Positions 54,259-63,600 of a stretch of DNA of 64,000 bases are shown piece after piece. Source of the stretch: a virus; the IMG/VR virus record IMGVR_UViG_3300048924_000100, positions 124,001-188,000 of that record; one strand, given 5' to 3'. The first letter of the stretch is position 1, and every line of letters begins with the position of its first letter. The notes under the pieces were generated by a model. That model worked only from the letters and a program-made list of their open reading frames with translations. It made no database searches and was not told where the DNA came from. The translations under genes and the position numbers were made by a program.

Positions 54259-54660
54259 TTGAACAGACGAGTCTTGGCGTTGGTCAAACAACGCTACTGC
54301 GAAGACAAAAGGATTAAGGATCGTGATTCAGTTAACTTGTCCTTTACCCAAGTGCAGACTAACGGCGACCCCGTGTTCTATGTTGAAGATGGCAAGGCTG
54401 GCGAGGTGTATGTCTACCCGCGCACGGACCTGAGCGGGTTAACCGCTCACCGTGCGCTGGACATCCCTAAAGAGTACCGGCAACAGTTGGAGAGCAACCC
54501 CAGTAAAGACTTTATCGCTGACTGGGTGCATCGTTTTACCGGCCACCGGCTCTTGGCCCTTGACATCCGCTATTTAACCCTGGAAAGAAGCGCAGTGGAG
54601 GTTACCTTAGCCCCAGATTCTATGCGCTTTAAAAACAGTTTCCGTATTACCCGACTATAG
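54259..54660 (+). CDS. Unknown 133-residue protein (TTG start)
   Basis: Chosen start is TTG at 54259 with GAGG upstream; the open frame extends into the previous gene without a better start. Basic at the N-terminus, mixed alpha/beta; resembles small wedge or completion proteins in size (a T4 gp25-like size) but no motif is secure. Lies between two structural-type genes. Confidence 0.6.
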   Translation: MNRRVLALVKQRYCEDKRIKDRDSVNLSFTQVQTNGDPVFYVEDGKAGEVYVYPRTDLSGLTAHRALDIPKEYRQQLESNPSKDFIADWVHRFTGHRLLALDIRYLTLERSAVEVTLAPDSMRFKNSFRITRL

Positions 54661-54672
54661 GGATTTTTGATT

Positions 54673-55602
54673 ATGGCTCTTTCTGCAACCGAACTTCAAG
54701 ACCAGAACCGTTCTGAGGTTCCTACTCAGTCGGTGACCAACACAGCCTGGGGCGGGCTGATTGCAAAGTGCTCCAATACCAAACAGAACTTCGTCCTGCC
54801 ACAGTACACCACCCTCAACGAGTTCCACGACATCCTGGCTACGGAATCCATCGGCCTGAAGAACGGTAACGACTTCAGCCTGAAGTACTTCGGTGTGGGT
54901 ATTCGTGGTGCTGACGCTATCGGCAAGACCCCGCTGGGCACCACCCTGTTGAAGGTCAACCAGCACCAGCCGAAAGACGGCAACCTGTTCGTGCCGATCC
55001 CTTTCGCCTGCCGTCCAGTAGACAGCGACTTCGACAACATCAACCGTGCGAAGTATCGCATGCGTACTGTTGAAGACGTCAATGGCGTGGCTTACGCGTT
55101 CTACTGGTTGAAGCTGATCAGCTTTGCCAATTACAACCCACAGGTTGTGGTCATTACCCGTGACGACAACAACAACGAAGACCCAGTGCCGTATATCCCG
55201 GTTAAGGATGACTTGTTCAATCCTCAGCCTGTGGACTTCACCAGCACCGGCTCTGTGCCGATCAGCAACCAGTACATGAACAACTCGGCTATCCTGGACT
55301 GCTCGTTGGATCAAACCGACCTGCGTGAAATGGAAAATGCCTGCCGCATCAAGTTTGGCGACGCCAGCCTGGCTGCTCCAAACGAAGTGGGTATTGCCTA
55401 CGGCGTGGATACCAAGACTGATGGTTCTATCGGTCAAGGCGCCACCATCCGTTACGACGAAGTGCTGAGCGCTGTGTATGCTCACTACGTCACCGAGCGC
55501 GATGCCCGTGCTGCACTGAACAACGTGCGCATCCAATACGCCTTCGACCACGGTGCCAGCGAACCAATGCTGCTCCACACCCAGTCGACCACCACGGCTT
55601 AA
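54673..55602 (+). CDS. Structural-type protein, 309 residues
   Basis: Strand-rich, Asn/Asp/Thr-rich protein with C-ending codons, suggesting high expression. No motif recognised. Its opening resembles beta-rich virion proteins. It is followed by GGAGG and the next gene. Role inferred from context. Confidence 0.65.
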   Translation: MALSATELQDQNRSEVPTQSVTNTAWGGLIAKCSNTKQNFVLPQYTTLNEFHDILATESIGLKNGNDFSLKYFGVGIRGADAIGKTPLGTTLLKVNQHQPKDGNLFVPIPFACRPVDSDFDNINRAKYRMRTVEDVNGVAYAFYWLKLISFANYNPQVVVITRDDNNNEDPVPYIPVKDDLFNPQPVDFTSTGSVPISNQYMNNSAILDCSLDQTDLREMENACRIKFGDASLAAPNEVGIAYGVDTKTDGSIGQGATIRYDEVLSAVYAHYVTERDARAALNNVRIQYAFDHGASEPMLLHTQSTTTA

Positions 55603-55611
55603 GGAGGCTCC

Positions 55612-56235
55612 ATGGAGTTTCCCGAAATCCTTAAAGGTGCTCACGTTCCACTGACATCCAGCATGACCAGTGACGACGCAATTAAACTGGCGAACGGATT
55701 CTATCAGACCGACGTAGACCCTGATCAGTTCAAGAAGTCGCAAGCCTTCTGGAATCCTGACAGTGAACTGCAAATTGATTTGATCGATCCTTACACCGGT
55801 GAAGTGTTTACTAGCTTCGTCAACAAGGCCTCCAAGGTTAATACCGCAGCTGTAGCTGCGCCAGAGTTAATGCTGGCCAACCCTCTGTTGTTAAGCACTG
55901 CTGAATCCGTCGCTCTGATGGGTCCTGTTATTGTGCTGGGGTCTGCGGTAGAGATCGAGTTCCTGGATGCGGTAGGTTCGGGTGCTACCTACCCTACTAC
56001 CGGTACCGACAACAATGCAGCCTTCGACCTGAAGAACCTGCTCAACGCGTATCAGTTCCTCGGTGGCTGGGTTTCCGGCACACTTGGTGACTATGCGGTG
56101 GGTGGCTTCCGACTGGTCTATAAAGGACCGAGTGACTCTTTGCCTGAAGGGTTCCCAATGGATCCGTCGCCTATGGTGGCTGTCATTGAGATCCTCCACG
56201 GTCAACAGAAAGGATACATATGCCTGAGGACGTAA
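55612..56235 (+). CDS. Structural-type protein, 207 residues
   Basis: AAGGAGG precedes the ATG. Mixed protein with Ala/Leu-rich middle and strands toward the end. No motif. It overlaps the next gene by 16 bp. Confidence 0.65.
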   Translation: MEFPEILKGAHVPLTSSMTSDDAIKLANGFYQTDVDPDQFKKSQAFWNPDSELQIDLIDPYTGEVFTSFVNKASKVNTAAVAAPELMLANPLLLSTAESVALMGPVIVLGSAVEIEFLDAVGSGATYPTTGTDNNAAFDLKNLLNAYQFLGGWVSGTLGDYAVGGFRLVYKGPSDSLPEGFPMDPSPMVAVIEILHGQQKGYICLRT

Positions 56236-56807
56236 AGTCCCCCAATGCGGTACGGGTCCAAGGAAACGACCCGTCCACAACGAATATGGGGGCGTTTATC
56301 GTAGATGTCAATATCGCCGAGCCTGCCCCTTTTAAACTGGTGTATGCGAACACGATCTATGGTGACAAAGTCATCTACGATATTCCCACGCAATACGACG
56401 ACACGTCTGGTACGAGTGTCTTGGCCCGCAGCTATGGATTGGCACGTGCTAACAATACCCTGATCGACATCTTCCAACCAGACACGGGTATCTGTGAAGA
56501 TAACTTCCTGGGGATGTCGGCATTGACCTTCAAGCAGTTGATTCAGTTTGTAGGTCTGTTAACCGGCGGCTATATTGAACGCGGTATCCATGTCAGCATG
56601 GTACTTCCCAATCTGGCCAAAGGTGCTGTGGGTGCTAACTTCAAGGGCACTCAAAAGGAAGACGTGCGCAAAGGGTTGTTGGAATTCCCTTTGCTGGACT
56701 GGAATGGCATTGACCTCACGTTAGCGGATGAGCACACCATCGATGCTGGTGCTGTTACCATCTACCGTGCGATCCAGATTGCCAAGAACTTTGGGGTATG
56801 GAAATGA
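56220..56807 (+). CDS. Structural-type protein, 195 residues
   Basis: AAAGGA precedes the ATG inside the previous gene. Mixed alpha/beta, no motif recognised, overlapping the next gene by about 10 bp. Part of the same coupled set. Confidence 0.65.
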   Translation: MPEDVKSPNAVRVQGNDPSTTNMGAFIVDVNIAEPAPFKLVYANTIYGDKVIYDIPTQYDDTSGTSVLARSYGLARANNTLIDIFQPDTGICEDNFLGMSALTFKQLIQFVGLLTGGYIERGIHVSMVLPNLAKGAVGANFKGTQKEDVRKGLLEFPLLDWNGIDLTLADEHTIDAGAVTIYRAIQIAKNFGVWK

Positions 56808-57532
56808 CCACCAGCGATACTGCTGTACCAGAGGAAGGTGCACAGGTGGAGCCCGCACCTTCCTTTGAGGAAAGAATAGAGCAGCGACTCACCAACATGG
56901 ACCAGCGAGTTACCCAGCTGGTTTGTGAACTTATCAGCCGTGTTGACGCTACCAGTGGTCGTAATCGTGCTTCTGTGACCAAGACGGTAACTGAAGAGAC
57001 GCAGCCAGGGCCTCTGGAAGAGTACACAGGGTCTCAGGATGAGTCAGGTGCAATGACATCAGTCCTGGACAACCAAGACCCCTCTGCGATCCTTGCAGAC
57101 GCTCAGTCGTCCACTGTGGTAAAGAAGGTTACTCGTACAGTCACTCCTGTAGGGATTGAACGTGAAGTCTTTGGTATGTGGTCGGTTATGCTGCGCAACG
57201 CTGGCGGTATTCTCGCTGCAACCACCACCTGCATCATTGCTATTGTAAACGCCTACACCACTTACATGTCGGTAACCAGCGGACACGGATGGCCTTCCGA
57301 GACCACTATGTTCATTGCCAACATCGGCCCTATTGTGGTGGCGTGGACGTTTATGAACTCCAGTAAGACTATCTCTACCATCATGCAAGTGCGTGGTGTA
57401 CAAGACCGTCTGAAGAACGCCATGTCAGGGTTCCTCTCGAACCAGGATAACAACCGCCGGTCTACTGATGTTGACAGACCGGATACACCGCCTCCTGCTC
57501 CACCGCCTGGACCTGTACCACCGCAATACTGA
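56798..57532 (+). CDS. Membrane protein, holin-like candidate, 244 residues
   Basis: Acidic N-terminal region (1-125), then two or three hydrophobic segments at about 127-190 (one Ala/Thr/Ile-rich, one with IANIGPIVVAWTF), then a polar tail ending in a Pro-rich stretch. It ends convergently with the spanin-like pair, so a holin function is plausible. The large cytoplasmic N-terminus is unusual for a holin; a structural membrane protein is the alternative. Start 56798 or 56804. Confidence 0.5.
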   Translation: MEMTTSDTAVPEEGAQVEPAPSFEERIEQRLTNMDQRVTQLVCELISRVDATSGRNRASVTKTVTEETQPGPLEEYTGSQDESGAMTSVLDNQDPSAILADAQSSTVVKKVTRTVTPVGIEREVFGMWSVMLRNAGGILAATTTCIIAIVNAYTTYMSVTSGHGWPSETTMFIANIGPIVVAWTFMNSSKTISTIMQVRGVQDRLKNAMSGFLSNQDNNRRSTDVDRPDTPPPAPPPGPVPPQY

Positions 57533-57547
57533 TAAAGCAACCATATA

Positions 57548-57581
57548 CCTAACCAGGAGCCCGCAAAGGCTCCTGGTTAGG
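57548..57581. terminator. Bidirectional hairpin terminator
   Basis: A perfect 14-bp stem (57548-57561 with 57568-57581) between convergent genes. This one lacks the TATAGCTG tail. Confidence 0.85.
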
Positions 57582-57631
57582 CTATTACGCATTACATCCC
57601 ATTACTACCCATTACTTCCGTTGTTACTGCG

Positions 57632-58222
57632 TTACTGCGGTGGTCTATCCGGGGGAGGCCCCTGAACAGGAGGTGGCGGGGACGGCATAATCGCTTTCTG
57701 AATAGCAACCTTTACCCCATCGGGTTTTAGGGAGTCACTCTTTTTCTCCAGTCCGGAGATAATAAAGTTGATATTAGAAACCAACTGTGCGATCGTTTGT
57801 TTGGCAGCCCAGTCATCCAGGTTTTGTTGATCCAACTTCTGTGTAGTAAGAATGAGTTGGGTCACTGTCATCTGGTAACAATACTTCTTGTCAGTTGCCT
57901 TCAGACAGTTATTGTCGTCCAGAAACGCTGCCAGGGGTACCGTCAGGCTAGTGGGTGGGTTCGGGGACACCTGTTGGAACCGGGGTAACACTGCCGTTAA
58001 GTCCGTCCTGGTTCTTTCCAGCTGCATTCGGTAACTGTCGATCTCTACTTGTATTGCCTGAGCCTGTAGATACGTCGACGCTTCGTTTACCGTTGTCTGG
58101 TGGGAGCACCCCAACATTAATAATAGTGGAACCAGGAGCAGCACTCTGATAACCAGCTCCAGGGGCGTCCATTTGCGTAGGGTCCAACCCATACCGTTGA
58201 AGCATTTTAACGTAAACATCAT
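57632..58222 (-). CDS. Outer-membrane lipoprotein, o-spanin-like (Rz1 type), 196 residues
   Basis: Hydrophobic signal segment (about 21-38) ends in LMLGC, a lipobox with Cys39 as the lipidation site. The mature part is helical, and the C-terminus is Pro-rich, as in many Rz1 proteins. The gene overlaps the upstream i-spanin-like gene by 275 bp in another frame, as in Rz/Rz1 pairs. Start at 58222 is chosen for AAGGTGA upstream. It is longer than classical Rz1. With its partner it should fuse inner and outer membrane at lysis. Confidence 0.55.
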   Translation of the reverse strand: MMFTLKCFNGMGWTLRKWTPLELVIRVLLLVPLLLMLGCSHQTTVNEASTYLQAQAIQVEIDSYRMQLERTRTDLTAVLPRFQQVSPNPPTSLTVPLAAFLDDNNCLKATDKKYCYQMTVTQLILTTQKLDQQNLDDWAAKQTIAQLVSNINFIISGLEKKSDSLKPDGVKVAIQKAIMPSPPPPVQGPPPDRPPQ

Positions 58223-58496
58223 CACGTTCACCTTTTTGCAATTCAAGCGTTCGGCTTAGGGTATCCCTGAGCTGAGCCGACTCGTTAGCCTGCCGTTCAA
58301 AATTGTCAGCGGCACTCTTAAGCTGCTTACTGACTTCCTGGAGAGTGGAAAGCGACTTCTCGTCGAGGTTGCTGGAAGTCTGGCGAGGGAAAGCCCAGCT
58401 ACCCGCAATAAGGACGACAATGATCAGCATGAATAATGCACTGACGATACTTCGTAGCTTATCCGTGAAGAACATATCTTTGATCTCCGCACCCAT
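57948..58496 (-). CDS. Inner-membrane i-spanin-like protein (Rz type), 182 residues
   Basis: Short cytoplasmic N-terminus, one membrane segment at about 17-35, then a helical region with coiled-coil character to about 100 and a Gly/Ser/Pro-rich tail. GAGGA within the end of the upstream gene is the ribosome site. Its 3' half overlaps the lipoprotein gene in another frame. Type II topology with periplasmic coil is the Rz pattern. Alternative: a generic membrane-anchored virion protein. Confidence 0.55.
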   Translation of the reverse strand: MGAEIKDMFFTDKLRSIVSALFMLIIVVLIAGSWAFPRQTSSNLDEKSLSTLQEVSKQLKSAADNFERQANESAQLRDTLSRTLELQKGERDDVYVKMLQRYGLDPTQMDAPGAGYQSAAPGSTIINVGVLPPDNGKRSVDVSTGSGNTSRDRQLPNAAGKNQDGLNGSVTPVPTGVPEPTH

Positions 58497-58501
58497 GTGG
58501 T

Positions 58502-59740
58502 TTAGTCCTCTTGAATCAGACCACGTATATAAAGAAGATACCCTGTGTGTAGAGCACTTGGCTTAAACCGGTTGGTATACCCGTGGAAGACACTACCTTC
58601 ATTGTAGGGACCGGTCGTTTCGTTGAGGTACTTCCGTTGTGTTCCGATGTCTATGTCGAGCAACCTCCTGTTGATGATCTTGCGAGTCCAGTACTTAGGG
58701 AAGAGCCCACCGCCGGTAAGGAAAGGAAGCGGACGGGTTTCTTCTGTGTGGTACGTGAATGGATACTGGTAGACTACCAGCGGTTTAATCTCTGTATAGA
58801 GATGTGGGTTGTCCAACACAATCAAGAAGCTTGAAGGGTCGGTCAGAAGTTTCGTGAAGAAGTCATCAGTGCTGAAGAAGTCGTCTGGAACCACTTGACG
58901 TTCTTGGGCGATAATAGACGACAGGTCGATGTAGTCCTTGGAATCGAAGATCCGAGAGAACCAGTCCACCATCTCCGTATTAACAACCAAGGAGTCCTCA
59001 CCACGAGCTTGCAGGATGTCGTTTAAGTACAGACGACCCCCAATGGAAGCCCACACCGTCTTACCTACCAGAGACACCGGAGAGGTGATGTGCAGGAAAC
59101 GGAAACGGTCGTGTGTTTCCAGTTGCAGCATGTCAGCGGTAATCGGGTAGCACTTCAACTTGGAGACGGTGTTGAAGTTCAGGTTGTTGACGTGGATGTT
59201 GTCATTGACCCGGAAGTGTTTACCGGCACCTAACAAGTACACACACTCAGTGCCTTCAACAGCACGCACCAGATGGTTGTTCACCACCCACAGCGAGCTA
59301 TCCACCAGCTTGTCGTATTCAACCGCCGAACCATCGGTCTTGGTAACCCGAATGTCGTTGGCGTTATGAACAGTCAATAGATCCTGGTGGTCATCACCGC
59401 GGGTAACATCACCGGGCTTCAGGGAGAACCATTGGTACTGGATGTCATGCGACGTCACATAACGGTATTCACCGCCAGGCAGTGTGTTCGAGGTGATCAG
59501 TGGGACACTAGCGTTAGCGGTCAACCAATCCTGAATCACCCCAGTAAAAGAAGTGAGCTGATTCTGATAGTAAGAAGCATCCAGTGCCACGTCCTGAAAG
59601 GCCAACTCATCAGTAATCACAATGATCAGATTATCAAACTTAGTGAAGAGGTCCTTAGTTTGAATAGTGCTGATGTCTAAAAGTTCTTCTCCTCTGGGAT
59701 TCAGTCGGCTGATCCCGACCGCCCTTTTATACGTATACAT
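58502..59740 (-). CDS. Structural-type protein, 412 residues
   Basis: AAGGAG sits 9 bp before the ATG. Strand-rich, Asp/Thr/Leu-rich protein without membrane segment or enzyme motif. It heads a minus-strand unit with the spanin-like pair, ending 5 bp from the next start. A tail or baseplate role is inferred from composition. Confidence 0.58.
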   Translation of the reverse strand: MYTYKRAVGISRLNPRGEELLDISTIQTKDLFTKFDNLIIVITDELAFQDVALDASYYQNQLTSFTGVIQDWLTANASVPLITSNTLPGGEYRYVTSHDIQYQWFSLKPGDVTRGDDHQDLLTVHNANDIRVTKTDGSAVEYDKLVDSSLWVVNNHLVRAVEGTECVYLLGAGKHFRVNDNIHVNNLNFNTVSKLKCYPITADMLQLETHDRFRFLHITSPVSLVGKTVWASIGGRLYLNDILQARGEDSLVVNTEMVDWFSRIFDSKDYIDLSSIIAQERQVVPDDFFSTDDFFTKLLTDPSSFLIVLDNPHLYTEIKPLVVYQYPFTYHTEETRPLPFLTGGGLFPKYWTRKIINRRLLDIDIGTQRKYLNETTGPYNEGSVFHGYTNRFKPSALHTGYLLYIRGLIQED

Positions 59741-59859
59741 TGGGCTAGACTCCTTGCGATTCTATGAAAAAACTAGCCTCTACAGGCTACTGTAGAGGCC
59801 GGTATCACTATGTGGGGCAGGTCATAAGATGCCCTTTTATTGCACCTTGGAGCTCTGAA

Positions 59860-60642
59860 ATGGCCAACATTGTTTACCAATGGAACCCCTTCCAACAAAA
59901 CATCAACAACCGCATTACGGATGAGACCATCAAGACCGCCGACTTCGCGACCGGTCGGGTGGAGTTCGTTCCCCGTGCAGCTCCTTTCTTCAGCCGTAAC
60001 TTCGAACTCTACCGTCAGGGCAGTGTTGATCCTCTGATCCTGGGCTACGACTACTGCTTCGCCCACGCCTTCGACAGGTTCATTGGCGGCTACCTTACAG
60101 TGGACGGCGCTGCGGTACCGGGCTACAACCGTAACGCCTTCGGTTCTATCATCATGCTGCGTCCTATGGCCGGTGATGTGCTGCTTCCGAAGTATGACAC
60201 CATTGGCGGTCCTTTCACGCTGGATGAAGTGGCGTTCGCTGAGCTGGTAGCCAACATCGTTAACTCCCCTCGTGTGTCTGACTGGGCGGATCTCGATCCA
60301 GCTACTATCCCTGTGGACTTCCCGGCTGATCCTCATGATCACCCTGCTGGCCAGACCTACGACTACTACGAGATGATGACTCAGTTGAAGAGTCTTATCC
60401 TGTCGGTTACTGACAACAGCCAAAGCGTTACGCTGAAGTCGCTGTTGGAAGAACACATCTCGTTGCCACTGATCGAAGCTCACTTGGCACAGAAGTCTGA
60501 CATCGGTCTTCCGTTGACCCCGAACATGGCCCCTGCTGAGAAAGATGACCTTTCCGGCAACAGTGCCAACCTCATCGTTACTGTGGATGTCTTGAAAGAA
60601 GCGTTCCGTCAGCTGGCTCAAGGCACCCTGAACCTCAACTAA
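59860..60642 (+). CDS. Structural-type protein sharing an N-terminal domain with the next gene, 260 residues
   Basis: Start 59860 with TTGGAG upstream. Residues about 35-70 (APFFSRNFEL, then PLILGYDY) match residues about 43-70 of the next protein (APFFTKSLTV, then PLDLGVHY). The rest is helical near the C-terminus. The shared domain suggests tail-fibre or baseplate attachment proteins. No wider family recognised. Confidence 0.62.
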   Translation: MANIVYQWNPFQQNINNRITDETIKTADFATGRVEFVPRAAPFFSRNFELYRQGSVDPLILGYDYCFAHAFDRFIGGYLTVDGAAVPGYNRNAFGSIIMLRPMAGDVLLPKYDTIGGPFTLDEVAFAELVANIVNSPRVSDWADLDPATIPVDFPADPHDHPAGQTYDYYEMMTQLKSLILSVTDNSQSVTLKSLLEEHISLPLIEAHLAQKSDIGLPLTPNMAPAEKDDLSGNSANLIVTVDVLKEAFRQLAQGTLNLN

Positions 60643-60652
60643 GGAACTGGAT

Positions 60653-63600
60653 ATGCATTTCCCTATTGTCCGTGAATATCAAGAGGACCTTGAAGGGCTT
60701 AATCCGGAAAACAAAATTACGGACGAGCCTAAATCCACGCCCGCCGGTATCTGGACGCGGATCATTGTTCCTGAACATGCACCCTTCTTCACCAAGTCGC
60801 TGACGGTTAAAGCATCCAACGGTCAACCCCTTGACCTGGGTGTGCATTACCAGATCTTTAGCATCATGCCACGCCTCACTGATCTGGCCGGTCAACCGGT
60901 AGCCTGCTTCATCGAGCTGTTGGACCCGGACCTCACCGACGTGCTGCTTGATTATCATGTCGTGGGGGAATACTCGTTAATTGACAACCGCATGCTGCAA
61001 ATGATCTTCTCGGCTGTCAATGACGATCGTCCAGTGTTCTGGGAGAACCTGAAAGACAAGCCTGTGGTCTTCCCGCCACACCTGCACAGTCACAGCCTGA
61101 TCCGTACGGTTATCTGCTGGCAGGACACGCTGGACGTCATGGACCTCTACCTGGCCATGAAGGCGGCTAACGGTCGGGAACCCACCCAGATCCGTATCGA
61201 CCACTTCTACGACCTGCTGACGAACTACATCCACGTCTACAGCGACATGTTGACCGAGTTCTTGACCCGCCATATGCGGACCAACAATGAACACGGTTTG
61301 ACTGCTGCTCAGGTGAACCTGGAAAAGGTCGACAACTTCGAAACCGCTAACAGCGGTAACGTGTTGCAGGCACGGTCTGACCAACATCTGACCCCACAAG
61401 GGTTGGAAACCATTATCGAGACCTTTGGTTTCGACAGCTCGCAATACCTGAAGACTGGTCTGTTGCCTATCTCGCGATTCGGTAACACCAACTTCATTCC
61501 TGCCAACATCGACGGTTCGTTCGAAGGTTTCGGTGGGTTCAGTGAAGCAGCCGCAATCACGTTGGAGTCTGATGGTTCGCTGGCCTATCTGTGGAACCGT
61601 TTCGACGGACGCACGACTGGCCTGTACTACTCAGTGCTGACTGACTCCGATGACCAGGCTAACGGTAAGTTGCTGTACACTGGCTACAAGTACGTTCACC
61701 CTCGTATCGCAATTGACGGTGCTAACGTTAACTTGATTGCACAGGGTAGCGGTGAGGAAGTTATCCTGGTTGGCGACAAGGCACGTGAACTCTATTACAT
61801 CGGTGTAACCAACGGTTCGCTGGATCCAGCGAAACACGTGTACTCGCCGATTGATTTGAGACCGCTGGTTAACGCTATCTTCACCAACCCTGGTGCTCAC
61901 GGTGTTAGTGATGTATTCGATTGGGTTAGTGTCGCTCTGATCGGGCAGTGGATCTACATTTTCCATAGCGCGTCAACAGGCGTACCGGCAGCGACCCCGT
62001 TCCTTGAGCAGGACATGCGCTTCAAGTTCTTCTACCGGGTTCCGCTGGCCAGTGTTAAGGCACAGGTTGCTGTAACGGCGACTCGACAGAACATTACGTT
62101 TCAGGATGCCGAGGGTGTTCAGTGGAATAACTCCCCTTACCACCGCTGGTGTGACAAGCTTGTAGACGGCAATGGTTTTGTGACCAAGTGCCTTTTCCCG
62201 TTTGTCCAACCCTGCAACAACATGATCGGGTTCTACCGTTCTGCGTTGACTCTGGTGGCGGAGAACCCAGCTGTACCTGGGCAGTTCGCGATGAAGTTCC
62301 TGACCGCGTTCTATGGAGCTTTAACAGGACCAACCCTCAACACGCAGTTCAGTTACGTGCCGGAGTTGAATTATAACTTCGATCCAAACACTGGGGTCTT
62401 GTCGCTGACCAGTAAGACTGCGGTCTTCCCTGTTGATTTCTCGCTGCCGGATCCTGCTGTCGCACACAAGCAGAATTACGCGATATACCTCATGGCGTTC
62501 TACTACTCCGGGCAGGGCGCTAACGTTTTGGCCGATGGACGGGTAGCGGGGTCTGGTTCTCCTGGGTTCGCTGGCTTCCCACGTGCAGCAATCGTGGCTA
62601 CAATCCCGGGTTCCCATACTCGGTATACAACCATCTCGAGACTGTTCGGGTTGGGCGACAACTTCACACAGAAGTCATGGAACGAGGTGCTCACAAGTCC
62701 GTTGGCATCGTCGATTAGTCCACGTGGTCATGTCTATACGCCAACAGGTGAGTTCTTTATTGCCGGTGGTAAGACTCAGCAGATCAACTCTAAGCTGTTC
62801 TTCAAGACCATTGCTGGGCGATTTGCGGTAAGGCCTGAAGTAACCAACCTCAACGTTGGTACGGTGGTGTCGCGTCCACTAACTGGGGATATTCGGCCAG
62901 TGAACGCATTGCCGGGTATGGGCATGGCGACTGTGGTGTTTGACACAGCGTCCTTGTCAGCCTACGGCGTGGATGTGGGGGACGGTGCGTTCTGCATGAG
63001 TTCTCAGACCAAGCACTTCGACAGATCACTGGTTGGGACGGCTTGGCCAGCTAACACTGCTAACCCAAATGACGTACTGTTGGTGGCTAACCACAACAAC
63101 CGCATTGAACCAGACGGGTCGATAACCATCGTACCTACTCTCGAGATCCTCTACCCAGAGGCTATCGTCAATGTACTGCTTGCACAGATCCAGTTCCCGG
63201 GGATGGCAACGCGGTTCAAGTTCATTACGATCTGTGACCCGACCTACTCTGCAATGTCTGCTCGAGCTGGTTGGTTACCAGTCTGTGTGTCGATTCAGTA
63301 CGGCCCTCCAGGCGGTGCGGACGTCAACACGCTGTACACAACGTTCATGACCATCCAGCCAACCTACGCGGCTGTTAATGGACGGTATCAGGTTACCGGA
63401 TTCACGGTGCTTGACATTGTTCACAACATCGGTCAAGGGCAGGCTGTTTACACCACCCAGCGTATCTACGGGGCCGTTGATGACTATGAGTCCGTATCGT
63501 CGATGCACTGCCCAATGCGCTGCCGCTATTACCTGAGCGGTAACAACTTGCAAGTGTACATGGGTGCGGGGATCTTCTCGTATACGGCTGGCGATGCGTA

